A stretch of 64,000 bases of DNA, taken from Paraburkholderia oxyphila NBRC 105797 (GTDB taxonomy: Bacteria; Pseudomonadota; Gammaproteobacteria; Burkholderiales; Burkholderiaceae). Under the pieces are notes generated by a model that saw only the letters and a program-made list of their open reading frames with translations, was not told where the DNA came from and searched no databases. The DNA lies in NCBI RefSeq assembly GCF_000685075.1, contig NZ_BAYD01000047.1, positions 16,478-80,477 of the forward strand, given 5' to 3'. This document shows, in pieces, positions 1 to 9,163 of this stretch (its first letter is position 1; every line of letters begins with the position of its first letter). A program made the translations under genes and the position numbers.

Positions 1-855
1 CAGGAGTTCATGGCGACGGTGGAAGCCGTCGCACTCGAGCATGCGAGCGTGATCCATGCGCTCAAGCCCGAAGGCACCGCGGTGTTTCCCGCCGACGACG
101 CCTACGCCAGCATCTGGCGCGTGGCGGCCACGGGCTCGCAGGTGCTCGATTTCGCGCTGCAGACAGAGGAGCGCGCAGTCGAGGCGGCGGTAACGGGCAA
201 GCAAATGACCGGCGCAGGCAAAAGCGCTAGCGCAAACCGCCTCGCGATCGCCACGCCTGAAGGTCATTTCGAAGTCGAGTTGCAGGTGCTCGGCGCACAC
301 AACGCACACAACGCGCTCGCGGCCACGGCGGCGGCGCTCGCGGCGGGTGTCTCGCTCGACGCAATCCGCCGCGGCCTCGAAGCGTTCGAGCCCGTGAAGG
401 GCCGCTTGCAGGTCAAGCGCGCGGCGCTTGGGGAACTCGCGGGCGCGCTGGTGATCGATGACACCTACAACGCGAATCCCGATTCCGTGCGCGCGGCCGT
501 CGACGTGCTGGCCTCGCACGCATCGCCGCGCGTGCTGGTGCTCGGCGACATGGGCGAAGTCGGCGACGACGGCCCTGCGTTTCACCGCGAAGTAGGCGCC
601 TACGCGAAGGAGCGCGGCATCGACGCGCTCTACACGCTCGGCGACGCGGCGCGCGACATCTCGGCGGCATTCGGCGCAGGCGCGCTGCATGCCGCCGGTG
701 TGCCTGAACTCGTTCGCGCGCTCGCCAGCGCCGGTTACGGCGCAGGTGCAACGATCCTCGTGAAAGGCTCGCGCTTCATGCAGATGGAGCGCGTGGTGGC
801 CGCCCTCACGAATCCGCAACCCCCTGCACCGGACGCGGCGTCCGGTGCGCACTGA
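1..855 (+). CDS. murF: MurF, UDP-N-acetylmuramoyl-tripeptide--D-alanyl-D-alanine ligase (5' truncated)
   Basis: The reading frame is open from base 1, so the N-terminal part, including the ATP-binding P-loop, lies outside the window; 284 codons remain of a family that is usually about 450-470 residues. The visible part covers the end of the central domain and the whole C-terminal Mur ligase domain, including the typical motif DDTYNANPDSVRAA and a final VKGSRFMQMERVV. MurF is cytoplasmic and adds D-Ala-D-Ala to UDP-MurNAc-tripeptide, completing the pentapeptide. mraY, which uses the product, starts 20 bp downstream. Confidence 0.96.
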   Translation, partial: QEFMATVEAVALEHASVIHALKPEGTAVFPADDAYASIWRVAATGSQVLDFALQTEERAVEAAVTGKQMTGAGKSASANRLAIATPEGHFEVELQVLGAHNAHNALAATAAALAAGVSLDAIRRGLEAFEPVKGRLQVKRAALGELAGALVIDDTYNANPDSVRAAVDVLASHASPRVLVLGDMGEVGDDGPAFHREVGAYAKERGIDALYTLGDAARDISAAFGAGALHAAGVPELVRALASAGYGAGATILVKGSRFMQMERVVAALTNPQPPAPDAASGAH

Positions 856-875
856 AATTCGAAGGAATACAAGGC

Positions 876-2045
876 ATGCTACTGGCGCTGGCGCAATGGC
901 TGCAGAATGACGCAAGCTTCTTGCGCGTGTTCAGTTATCTGACGTTCCGCGCGGTGATGGCGACCATCACCGCGATGGCGATCGGGCTTTTCTTCGGCCC
1001 GTGGGTGATCCGTAAGCTCACCGAAATGAAAGTCGGCCAGGCCGTGCGCACGGACGGCCCGCAGACGCACCTCGTGAAGTCGGGCACGCCCACCATGGGC
1101 GGCGTGCTCATTCTGATGGGCATCGCCATTTCGACGCTGCTGTGGGGCGATCTCACGAACCGCTTCATCTGGATCGTGATGCTCGTGACCTTCGGCTTCG
1201 GCGCGATCGGCTGGGTCGACGACTACCGCAAGGTCGTCTACAAGGACCCGCGCGGCATGTCCTCGCGCGAGAAGTACTTCTGGCAGTCGGTGATCGGCCT
1301 GTTCGCGGCGGTGTATCTCGCGTTCAGCGTGTCCGAGGCGAGCAACGTGCGCGTGTTCGATCTCTTCATGGCGTGGGTGAGGAGCGGCCTCTCGATGGGC
1401 CTGCCCGCGCGCGCGGACCTGTTGCTGCCGTTCCTCAAGTCGATCAGCTATCCGCTCGGCGTGTGGGGCTTCATCGCACTCACGTACTTCGTGATCGTTG
1501 GCGCGAGCAACGCCGTGAACCTCACCGACGGCCTCGACGGCCTCGTGATCATGCCGGTCGTGCTCGTGGGCGCATCGCTCGGCGTGTTTGCCTACGTGAT
1601 GGGCAGCTCGGTCTACTCGAAGTACCTGCTTTTCCCGCACATTCCCGGCGCGGGCGAACTGCTGATCTTCTGCTCGGCGATGGGCGGGGCAGGGCTCGCG
1701 TTCCTCTGGTTCAACACATATCCGGCGCAAGTGTTCATGGGCGACGTGGGCGCGCTCGCGCTCGGCGGCGCGCTCGGCACGATCGCCGTGATCGTGCGCC
1801 AGGAAATCGTGCTCTTCATCATGGGCGGCATCTTCGTGGCCGAAACGCTTTCCGTGATGTTGCAGGTCACGTGGTTCAAGTACACGAAAAAACGTTACGG
1901 CGAAGGGCGCCGCATCTTCAAGATGGCGCCGCTTCATCACCATTTCGAATTGTCCGGCTGGAAAGAGACGCAAGTGGTCGTGCGCTTCTGGGTCATCACG
2001 CTGATGCTGTGCCTGATCGGCCTGTCGACTTTGAAGCTGCGTTGA
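876..2045 (+). CDS. mraY: MraY, phospho-N-acetylmuramoyl-pentapeptide transferase
   Basis: This integral membrane enzyme transfers phospho-MurNAc-pentapeptide to undecaprenyl phosphate, making lipid I. The 389-residue protein shows many hydrophobic helices and the family's conserved polar motifs: the D115-D116 pair in VDDYRK, NLTDGLDGL with D218 and D221, D290 in VFMGDVGAL, and the histidine cluster H354-H356. It is about 30 residues longer than the E. coli enzyme because of an extra segment around residues 165-185. A GAAGGA ribosome-binding site precedes the ATG. It sits between murF and murD in the dcw order. Confidence 0.98.
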   Translation: MLLALAQWLQNDASFLRVFSYLTFRAVMATITAMAIGLFFGPWVIRKLTEMKVGQAVRTDGPQTHLVKSGTPTMGGVLILMGIAISTLLWGDLTNRFIWIVMLVTFGFGAIGWVDDYRKVVYKDPRGMSSREKYFWQSVIGLFAAVYLAFSVSEASNVRVFDLFMAWVRSGLSMGLPARADLLLPFLKSISYPLGVWGFIALTYFVIVGASNAVNLTDGLDGLVIMPVVLVGASLGVFAYVMGSSVYSKYLLFPHIPGAGELLIFCSAMGGAGLAFLWFNTYPAQVFMGDVGALALGGALGTIAVIVRQEIVLFIMGGIFVAETLSVMLQVTWFKYTKKRYGEGRRIFKMAPLHHHFELSGWKETQVVVRFWVITLMLCLIGLSTLKLR

Positions 2046-2087
2046 TCGGCACCACGGGTTCAACCAGGTAAGAAAGGGAAGCAAGCG

Positions 2088-3605
2088 ATGTTTGGCGAGA
2101 AGTTTCGGGATCGGCAAAAGCCGATGGTGCTCGTGCTGGGGCTCGGCGAATCGGGGCTCGCGATGGCGCGCTGGTGCGCGCGCCATGGCTGCCGCCTGCG
2201 CGTCGCCGATACGCGCGAGACGCCGCCGAATTTACCCGAGCTCGCTGCGCGCGGCATCGACGCCGAATTCGTCGGCGGGCCGTTCTCCACGGCGCTGCTC
2301 GAGGGCGTCGAGCTCGTCGCCATCAGCCCGGGTCTCTCGCCGCTGGCCGCAGACCTCGTGCCGCTGATCGCCGCCGCGCGCGAGCGTGGCATCGAAGTCT
2401 GGGGCGAGCTCGAGCTCTTCGCGCAGGCGCTGCGCCATCTCGGCGAGAGCGGCTACGCGCCGAAGGTGCTCGCCATCACGGGCACGAACGGCAAGACCAC
2501 CACCACGAGCCTGACAGGCATGCTCTGCGAGCGCGCGGGCAAGCGCGTGGCCGTGGCCGGCAACATCAGCCCGGCGATGCTCGACAAGCTCGCCGAGGCG
2601 ATCGACAACACCGCGCTGCCCGACATCTGGGTGCTCGAGCTCTCGAGCTTCCAGCTGGAGACGGCGCACAGCTTCGCACCCGACGCGGCGGCGATCCTCA
2701 ACATCACGCAGGACCACCTCGACTGGCACGGCGGCATCGACGCCTACGCGGCCGCGAAGGGCCGTATCTTCGGCGCGCCGACCACGCGCGTGCTCAATCG
2801 CGACGACGCGCGCGTGATGTCGCTCGCGAGCGTTCAACAGAGCGGCAATGCGAAGGTCGTGACCTTCGGCCTGAATGAGCCGCAGCGCGAAGGCGACTAC
2901 GGCATCTCGCGCGACAACAGCATGCTGTGGCTCGTCGAGGCCCATGACCGCGACGCCACGGATGAGCCCGTCTCGCCGCGCCGTCGCAAGCAGCTCGACG
3001 CCGCGCCCGTGAATCTCACGATGAAGCGGCTGATGCCCGCGGACGCGCTGCGCATCCGCGGCCTGCACAACGCGGCGAACGCGCTCGCGGCGTTCGCGCT
3101 CGCGCGCGCGATCGACCTCGCGCCCGCCGCACTGCTGCACGGCCTGCGCGAGTATCGCGGCGAGCCGCACCGCGTGGAGTTGATCGCGTCGATCGACGGC
3201 ATCGACTACGTGGACGACAGCAAGGGCACCAACGTCGGCGCGACGGTGGCGGCGCTCGACGGCCTCGCGCAGCGCGCGGTGCTGATCGCGGGCGGTGACG
3301 GCAAGGGCCAGGACTTCGAGCCGCTCGCGGCCCCGGTGGCGCGCTGGTGCCGTGCCGTGATGCTGATCGGCCGCGACGCGCCGCAGATTCGCGCAGCGCT
3401 CGAAAGCACGGGCATTGCGCTCAGCGACCACACCACGCTGGAAGACGCCACGCGCGCGGCCACGGCGCTCGCCGAGCCGGGCGACGTCGTGCTGCTCTCG
3501 CCGGCGTGCGCGAGCTTCGACATGTTCAAGGGCTACGCCCATCGTGCGGCCGTATTTCACGACACGGTGGAAGAGATCGCCGCAGAACGGGGGACGATGA
3601 TATGA
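2088..3605 (+). CDS. murD: MurD, UDP-N-acetylmuramoylalanine--D-glutamate ligase
   Basis: Cytoplasmic Mur ligase adding D-glutamate to UDP-MurNAc-L-Ala. The N-terminal Rossmann part contains VLGLGESGLA. The central domain has the ATP loop GTNGKTT (G132-T137), followed by the central-domain motif LELSSFQLE. The C-terminal domain has DDSKGTN. At 505 residues it is longer than the E. coli protein (about 438), mostly through inserts around residues 265-305. The start follows AAGAAAGGGA, and its stop overlaps the ftsW start by 4 bp (ATGA). Confidence 0.98.
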   Translation: MFGEKFRDRQKPMVLVLGLGESGLAMARWCARHGCRLRVADTRETPPNLPELAARGIDAEFVGGPFSTALLEGVELVAISPGLSPLAADLVPLIAAARERGIEVWGELELFAQALRHLGESGYAPKVLAITGTNGKTTTTSLTGMLCERAGKRVAVAGNISPAMLDKLAEAIDNTALPDIWVLELSSFQLETAHSFAPDAAAILNITQDHLDWHGGIDAYAAAKGRIFGAPTTRVLNRDDARVMSLASVQQSGNAKVVTFGLNEPQREGDYGISRDNSMLWLVEAHDRDATDEPVSPRRRKQLDAAPVNLTMKRLMPADALRIRGLHNAANALAAFALARAIDLAPAALLHGLREYRGEPHRVELIASIDGIDYVDDSKGTNVGATVAALDGLAQRAVLIAGGDGKGQDFEPLAAPVARWCRAVMLIGRDAPQIRAALESTGIALSDHTTLEDATRAATALAEPGDVVLLSPACASFDMFKGYAHRAAVFHDTVEEIAAERGTMI

Positions 3606-4870
3606 GCTGGTCCGAACGGTTCGGCGCGCGCCTGTCGCGTGACACGGGCGGCGGCGCGCAGAGTCAGGCGGGCACCGGCGCGCGCTCGGGCGGCATTTCG
3701 AGTGCCGTCAGCGGCGTGCGTCCCGCGCGCTCGCGCATGCTCGACTACGACTACTCGCTGCTGTGGGCCGTGATCGCGCTGCTCGGCCTTGGCGTGGTGA
3801 TGGTCTACTCGGCCTCGATCGCCATGCCCGATTCGCCGAAGTACGCGTCGTACCACGACTACGCGTTTCTCGTGCGCCATATCGTTTCGCTCGTGATCGG
3901 CGCGGTTGCGGCGCTGCTCGCGTTCCGCATTCCCGTTTCCACCTGGGACCGCTACGCGCCGAAGCTCTTCCTCATCGCCCTGGTGATGCTCGTGATCGTG
4001 CTGATCCCGCACATCGGCAAGGGCGTGAACGGCGCGCGGCGCTGGATTCCGCTCGGCGTCTCGAACATGCAGCCTTCGGAAATCATGAAGCTCGCGGTGA
4101 CGATCTATGCCGCGAACTACACGGTGCGCAAGCAGGAATACATGCACAGCTTCGCCAAGGGCTTTTTGCCGATGGCGTTTGCCGTGGGCGTGGTGGGCGC
4201 GCTGCTGCTGCTCGAGCCCGACATGGGCGCATTCATGGTGATCGCCGCGATCGCGATGGGCGTGCTGTTCCTCGGCGGCGTGAACGGCAAGCTGTTCGGC
4301 GGCCTCGTGGCCACGGCGGTCGGCACCTTCACGCTGCTCGTGTGGGCGTCGCCGTGGCGCCGCGAGCGGATCTTCGCGTACCTCGATCCGTGGGACGACC
4401 GCTACGCGCAGGGCAAGGCTTATCAGCTCACGCACTCGCTGATCGCATTCGGTCGTGGCGAGTGGTTCGGCGTGGGACTCGGCGGCAGCGTCGAGAAGCT
4501 CAACTATCTGCCCGAAGCGCACACCGACTTCATTCTCGCCGTGATCGGCGAGGAACTCGGCTTCGTGGGCGTGCTCGTCGTGATCCTGCTGTTCTACTGG
4601 ATCGTGCGCCGCTCGTTCGAGATCGGCCGCCAGGCGCTCGCGCTCGACCGCACGTTTGCGGGGCTCATTGCGAAGGGGCTCGGCGTGTGGTTCGGCGCGC
4701 AGGCGTTCATCAACATGGGCGTGAATCTCGGCTTGCTGCCGACCAAGGGTCTCACGCTGCCGTTCGTGAGCTATGGCGGCTCGGGCATTCTGCTCAACTG
4801 TATTGCGATTGCCGTGCTGCTTCGAGTCGACTACGAGAATCGGGTTTTGATGCGCGGAGGAAAGGTATGA
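3602..4870 (+). CDS. ftsW: FtsW, septal peptidoglycan polymerase (SEDS family)
   Basis: A polytopic membrane protein of 422 residues. After a hydrophilic N-terminal stretch of about 45 residues come roughly ten hydrophobic segments. SEDS signatures include VMVYSAS near the first helix, the NGARRWIPLG loop, LLEPDMG, and the terminal LPFVSYGGSG. FtsW polymerises lipid II at the septum with FtsI. I chose the ATG at 3602 because it overlaps the murD stop (ATGA) and fits the family's N-terminus; the frame remains open further upstream but only as a shadow of murD. It overlaps murG by 4 bp. Confidence 0.97.
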   Translation: MSWSERFGARLSRDTGGGAQSQAGTGARSGGISSAVSGVRPARSRMLDYDYSLLWAVIALLGLGVVMVYSASIAMPDSPKYASYHDYAFLVRHIVSLVIGAVAALLAFRIPVSTWDRYAPKLFLIALVMLVIVLIPHIGKGVNGARRWIPLGVSNMQPSEIMKLAVTIYAANYTVRKQEYMHSFAKGFLPMAFAVGVVGALLLLEPDMGAFMVIAAIAMGVLFLGGVNGKLFGGLVATAVGTFTLLVWASPWRRERIFAYLDPWDDRYAQGKAYQLTHSLIAFGRGEWFGVGLGGSVEKLNYLPEAHTDFILAVIGEELGFVGVLVVILLFYWIVRRSFEIGRQALALDRTFAGLIAKGLGVWFGAQAFINMGVNLGLLPTKGLTLPFVSYGGSGILLNCIAIAVLLRVDYENRVLMRGGKV

Positions 4871-5970
4871 CCGCAGCAACGCGCACGCTCATGGTGATGG
4901 CCGGCGGCACCGGGGGACATGTGTTCCCGGGGCTCGCCGTCGCGCATCGCATGGAGCAGTGGGGCTGGCGCGTCGTGTGGCTCGGCAATCCCGCGGGCAT
5001 GGAAGCGACGCTCGTGCCCAAGCACGGCATCGCCATGGAATACGTGCGTTTCGGCGGCGTGCGCGGCAAAGGGTTCAAGACCAAGCTGATGCTGCCGTTA
5101 AACCTGCTGCGCGCGTGTACGCAGAGTCTCGCGGCGCTGCGCCGCGTGAAGCCCGACGTCGTGCTCGGCATGGGCGGATACATCACGTTCCCGGCGGGCG
5201 TGATGAGCGCGCTCTCGGGTCGTCCGCTCGTGCTGCACGAACAGAATTCGATCGCGGGCCTCGCGAACAAGGTGCTCGCGAAGCTCGCAAGGCGCGTGCT
5301 CGTGGCGTTCCCGGGCGCGTTGCCGCATGCCGAATGGACCGGCAACCCGATCCGCGCGGAACTCGAGCACGTGGTGCAGCCGCAGGCGCGCTACGCGGCG
5401 CGCAGCGGTCCGCTGCGCGTGCTGGTGGTGGGCGGCAGCCTTGGCGCGGCGGCGCTCAACGAAGTCGTGCCGCGCGCGCTCGCGCAGCTCGCGCCGGCCG
5501 AGCGCCCGCATGTGGTGCATCAGGCGGGCGCCAAGCATATCGACGCATTGCGTCAGAACTATATCGATGCCGGAATCGAACCCGGTGACACGGCGCAGCT
5601 CGTGCCGTTCATCGACGACATGGCAAGCGCTTACGAAAACGCGGATCTCGTGATCTGCCGCTCGGGCGCAATGACGGTGGCCGAGATCGCGGCCGTGGGC
5701 GTGGCGGCGCTGTTCGTGCCGTTCCCCTACGCGGTCGACGACCACCAGACGACCAACGCGGCGTTCCTCGCGCAAAAGGGCGCGGCGCGTGTGGTGCAGC
5801 AACGCGAGCTTTCTGCAGAGGCGCTCGCGGACTGGCTCAAGCAACAAACCAGAGCATCTCTGGCTGACATGGCCGAGCGCGCCCGCGCGCTCGCAAAACC
5901 CGACGCCGCCGATCAGGTCGCGCGCATTTGCGCAGCCGTGGCGGGCGCCAGTCCGGGAGGAAAGCAATGA
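4867..5970 (+). CDS. murG: MurG, UDP-GlcNAc:lipid I N-acetylglucosaminyltransferase
   Basis: A peripheral membrane GT-B glycosyltransferase that adds GlcNAc to lipid I, giving lipid II. The 367-residue protein has the N-terminal glycine-rich loop GGTGGHVFPG (from G13), the acceptor-side HEQNSIAG motif, and the UDP-GlcNAc site RSGAMTVAEIA followed by FVPFPYAVDDHQTTNA. The ATG follows a GGAGGAAAG ribosome-binding site and overlaps the ftsW stop by 4 bp. Its own stop overlaps murC in the same way, so translation of this run is probably coupled. Confidence 0.98.
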   Translation: MTAATRTLMVMAGGTGGHVFPGLAVAHRMEQWGWRVVWLGNPAGMEATLVPKHGIAMEYVRFGGVRGKGFKTKLMLPLNLLRACTQSLAALRRVKPDVVLGMGGYITFPAGVMSALSGRPLVLHEQNSIAGLANKVLAKLARRVLVAFPGALPHAEWTGNPIRAELEHVVQPQARYAARSGPLRVLVVGGSLGAAALNEVVPRALAQLAPAERPHVVHQAGAKHIDALRQNYIDAGIEPGDTAQLVPFIDDMASAYENADLVICRSGAMTVAEIAAVGVAALFVPFPYAVDDHQTTNAAFLAQKGAARVVQQRELSAEALADWLKQQTRASLADMAERARALAKPDAADQVARICAAVAGASPGGKQ

Positions 5971-7361
5971 AACACATCGTCAAACATATCCATTTCGTCG
6001 GCATCGGCGGCGCGGGCATGAGCGGGATCGCTGAAGTGCTCGTCAATCTCGGCTATCACGTGAGCGGCTCGGACCTCACGAAGAACGCCGTCACCGACCG
6101 TCTCGCCGCGCTCGGCGCGCGCATCGCGATCGGCCACGACGCACAGAATATCGAGGGTGCGAATGCGGTGGTCGTCTCCACCGCGGTGCGCAGCGACAAT
6201 CCCGAAGTGCTCGCGGCACGCCATCGCCGCATTCCGATCGTGCCGCGCGCCGTGATGCTCGCGGAGCTCATGCGCCTGAAGCAGGGCATCGCGATCGCGG
6301 GCACGCACGGCAAGACCACGACCACCTCGCTCGTCGCGAGCGTGCTGGCCGCGGGCGGGCTCGATCCGACCTTCGTGATCGGCGGGCGGCTGATCAGCGC
6401 GGGCGCGAACGCGCGCCTCGGCACGGGCGATTTCATCGTGGCGGAAGCCGACGAATCGGACGCCTCGTTCCTGAATCTTTTCCCGGTGATCGAAGTCATC
6501 ACGAACATCGACGCCGATCACATGGACACCTACGGGCACGACTTCGCGCGCCTGAAGCAGGCGTTCATCGAATTCACGCATCGCCTGCCGTTCTATGGCA
6601 TCTCGGTGCTGTGCGTCGACGACCCGAACGTGAAGGAAATCCTGCCGTTCGTCTCGAAGCCGATCATCCGCTACGGCTTCGCGCCCGATGCGCAGGTGCG
6701 CGCGGTCAACGTGATGGCGCGCGAAGGCAAGATGTACTTCACGGCGATGCGCGAAGACGCGCCTTCGATCGACATCGTGTTGAACCTTCCGGGTACGCAC
6801 AATGTCCAGAACGCACTGGCCGCGATCGCGATCGCGACCGAGCTCGAAGTGAAGGACGCGGACATCCAGCGCGCGCTCGCGGAATTCAACGGTGTGGGCC
6901 GGCGCTTCCAGCGCTACGGCGAAATTCCCGTGAACGGCGGCGGCACTTACACATTGATCGACGATTATGGCCATCACCCCGTGGAAATGGCCGCGACGAT
7001 TGCTGCCGCACGCGGCGCATTCCCTGATCGCCGTCTCGTGCTGGCGTTCCAGCCGCATCGCTACACGCGCACGCGCGACTGCTTCGAAGATTTCGTGCGC
7101 GTGCTCTCGACGGTCGACGCGCTCGTGCTGACTGACGTGTACGCGGCAGGCGAAGCGCCGATCGTGGCCGCAGACGGCCGCGCGCTCGCACGCGCGATCC
7201 GCGTGGCGGGCAAGGTCGAGCCGGTGTTCGTGGAAACGGTGGATGAAGTGCCGGACGCGCTGGCCGCAGTGGTCCGCGACGGCGACGTGGTGATTACGAT
7301 GGGTGCGGGTTCGATCGGCGGCGTGCCGGGCCGGATCGCGCAACAGGAACAAAAGGCGTGA
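5967..7361 (+). CDS. murC: MurC, UDP-N-acetylmuramate--L-alanine ligase
   Basis: The first amino-acid-adding Mur ligase, joining L-alanine to UDP-MurNAc. The 464-residue protein shows the N-terminal GIGGAGMSGIAEVL dinucleotide-type fold, the ATP loop GTHGKTT (G112-T117), EADESDASF, and the C-terminal DDYGHHPVE. The ATG overlaps the murG stop (ATGA) and is preceded by GGGAGGAAAG. The related recycling ligase Mpl is encoded separately at 55907; this gene has the MurC-type ends and the dcw position. Confidence 0.98.
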   Translation: MKHIVKHIHFVGIGGAGMSGIAEVLVNLGYHVSGSDLTKNAVTDRLAALGARIAIGHDAQNIEGANAVVVSTAVRSDNPEVLAARHRRIPIVPRAVMLAELMRLKQGIAIAGTHGKTTTTSLVASVLAAGGLDPTFVIGGRLISAGANARLGTGDFIVAEADESDASFLNLFPVIEVITNIDADHMDTYGHDFARLKQAFIEFTHRLPFYGISVLCVDDPNVKEILPFVSKPIIRYGFAPDAQVRAVNVMAREGKMYFTAMREDAPSIDIVLNLPGTHNVQNALAAIAIATELEVKDADIQRALAEFNGVGRRFQRYGEIPVNGGGTYTLIDDYGHHPVEMAATIAAARGAFPDRRLVLAFQPHRYTRTRDCFEDFVRVLSTVDALVLTDVYAAGEAPIVAADGRALARAIRVAGKVEPVFVETVDEVPDALAAVVRDGDVVITMGAGSIGGVPGRIAQQEQKA

Positions 7362-7366
7362 GTGAC

Positions 7367-8320
7367 ATGAGCAGTATCGATCCCAATTTCGATCCGAAGC
7401 CGTTCGGCAAGGTGGCGGTGTTGTTCGGCGGCGTGTCCGCCGAGCGCGAGGTGTCGCTCAAGTCGGGCACGCTCGTGCTGCAGGCGCTGCAAAGCGCCGG
7501 CATCGACGCGCATCCGTTCGATCCGTCCGAGCGGCCGCTTTCGGCGCTCAAGGACGAAGGCTTCGTGCGCGCGTTCAATGCGCTGCATGGCGGCTACGGC
7601 GAGAACGGCCAGATCCAGGGCGCGCTCGACTTCTACGGCATCCGCTATACGGGCACGGGCGTGCTCGGCTCGGCGCTCGGGCTCGACAAATTCCGCAGCA
7701 AGCTCGTGTGGCAGCAACTGGGCATTCCCACGCCGCCGTTCGTCGCGGTGCTGCGCGGCGACGACTACGCCGCGCGTGCGCCCGAGATCGTCGCGAAGCT
7801 GGGCCTGCCGCTCTTCGTGAAGCCGGCGAGCGAAGGCTCGAGCGTCGCGGTCATCAAGGTGAAGACGGCCGAAGCACTGGTGCCGGCGATCGAAGAGGCC
7901 GCGAAGCACGACAAGATCGTGCTGGTGGAGAAGAGCATCGAAGGCGGCGGCGAGTACACCGCGTGCGTGGCCGGCGACCTCGACCTGCCGATCATCAAGA
8001 TCGTGCCGGCGGGCGAGTTCTACGACTACGACGCGAAGTACATCCTCGACACCACGCAGTACCTGATTCCGTGTGGCGTGGCGCCGGAGAAGGAAGCAGA
8101 ACTGAAGAAGCTCGCGCGCCGCGCGTTCGACGTGCTCGGCTGCACCGACTGGGGCCGCGCCGATTTCATGATGGACGGCCAGGGCAATCCGTACTTCCTG
8201 GAAGTGAACACGGCGCCGGGCATGACCGATCACTCGCTGCCGCCGAAGGCCGCGCGCGCGGTGGGCATCGAGTATCGCGACCTCGTCGTGCGGGTGCTCG
8301 CGCTCACGCTGAAGGATTGA
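7367..8320 (+). CDS. ddl: D-alanine--D-alanine ligase
   Basis: An ATP-grasp ligase making the D-Ala-D-Ala dipeptide used by MurF. Family motifs are VLFGGVSAEREVSL at the N-terminus, KPASEGSSVAV in the nucleotide-binding region, and DWGRADF followed by FLEVNTAPGMTDHS at the metal and substrate sites. The ATG at 7367 gives 317 residues and lies 10 bp after AAAAGG. A GTG at 7358 in the same frame would overlap the murC stop (GTGA) and add three residues, so the exact start is undecided. Confidence 0.96.
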   Translation: MSSIDPNFDPKPFGKVAVLFGGVSAEREVSLKSGTLVLQALQSAGIDAHPFDPSERPLSALKDEGFVRAFNALHGGYGENGQIQGALDFYGIRYTGTGVLGSALGLDKFRSKLVWQQLGIPTPPFVAVLRGDDYAARAPEIVAKLGLPLFVKPASEGSSVAVIKVKTAEALVPAIEEAAKHDKIVLVEKSIEGGGEYTACVAGDLDLPIIKIVPAGEFYDYDAKYILDTTQYLIPCGVAPEKEAELKKLARRAFDVLGCTDWGRADFMMDGQGNPYFLEVNTAPGMTDHSLPPKAARAVGIEYRDLVVRVLALTLKD

Positions 8321-8380
8321 ACCGCTAGATAAGCTCTGACCAACGAATTGCAGTCCGCGCATTGAATCGACAATCTCGAC

Positions 8381-9136
8381 ATGTGGAATAACGTACGCCA
8401 GCTCAATCTCGCCGCCAACGCGTTGCACGCGCTGCTCGTGCTCGCGCTCCTGGCGGCCGGTGGCTACTGGCTCGTGCAGCGTCCGAATTTCGCGCTGCGC
8501 GAGATCCGCATCGAGGGCGACACCGAACACATCAACGAACCGACGGTGCGTGCGAGCGTGGTTGGCCGCCTCAAGGGCAACTTCTTCACCGTCAATCTGG
8601 ACACCGCGCGCGCCGCGTTCGAGCAGATGCCGTGGGTGCGCCATGCGAGCGTGCGGCGCGTGTGGCCGAACGCGCTTGCGGTGAATCTGGAGGAGTACAA
8701 GCCGCTCGGTACGTGGGGCAGCGACCAGCTCGTGAGCACCGATGGCGAGCTGTTCACCGCGAACCAGGGCGAGCTCGATGGCGACTTGCCCGCGTTCGAC
8801 GGTCCGGACGGCACCGCGCCCGAGGTGGTCGCGCGTTATCACGACTTCCAGAAGTGGTTTGCACCGCTCGGCCTCGAGCCTGACGAGGTGACGCTCTCGC
8901 CGCGCTACGCGTGGACGGTGAAGCTCTCGAACGGCATGGAGGTGGAGCTCGGGCGCGAGCGCAATGCCGAGACGCTTGCCGAGCGCACGCACCGGCTCGT
9001 CGTGGCATGGACGCCGCTCACGCAACGTTGGGGGAAAGAGATCGAATATGCGGACTTGCGCTATCCGAACGGATTTGCGATTCGGGCGGCGGGCATGCGC
9101 TTCATCAGCGACACGCCGGCCCCGGGGAAGAAGTAA
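8381..9136 (+). CDS. ftsQ: FtsQ, divisome bitopic membrane protein
   Basis: A 251-residue protein with a short cytoplasmic tail, one transmembrane segment at about residues 15-32, then a periplasmic POTRA domain (FALREIRIEGD onwards) and an FtsQ/DivIB beta domain. FtsQ links FtsB/FtsL and the septal synthase to the division ring. It lies between ddl and ftsA as usual. The 60-bp gap after ddl contains no clear terminator, and the ribosome-binding site is weak. Confidence 0.96.
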   Translation: MWNNVRQLNLAANALHALLVLALLAAGGYWLVQRPNFALREIRIEGDTEHINEPTVRASVVGRLKGNFFTVNLDTARAAFEQMPWVRHASVRRVWPNALAVNLEEYKPLGTWGSDQLVSTDGELFTANQGELDGDLPAFDGPDGTAPEVVARYHDFQKWFAPLGLEPDEVTLSPRYAWTVKLSNGMEVELGRERNAETLAERTHRLVVAWTPLTQRWGKEIEYADLRYPNGFAIRAAGMRFISDTPAPGKK

Positions 9137-9163
9137 CAGCACATCACACGCAACGAGCACGAT

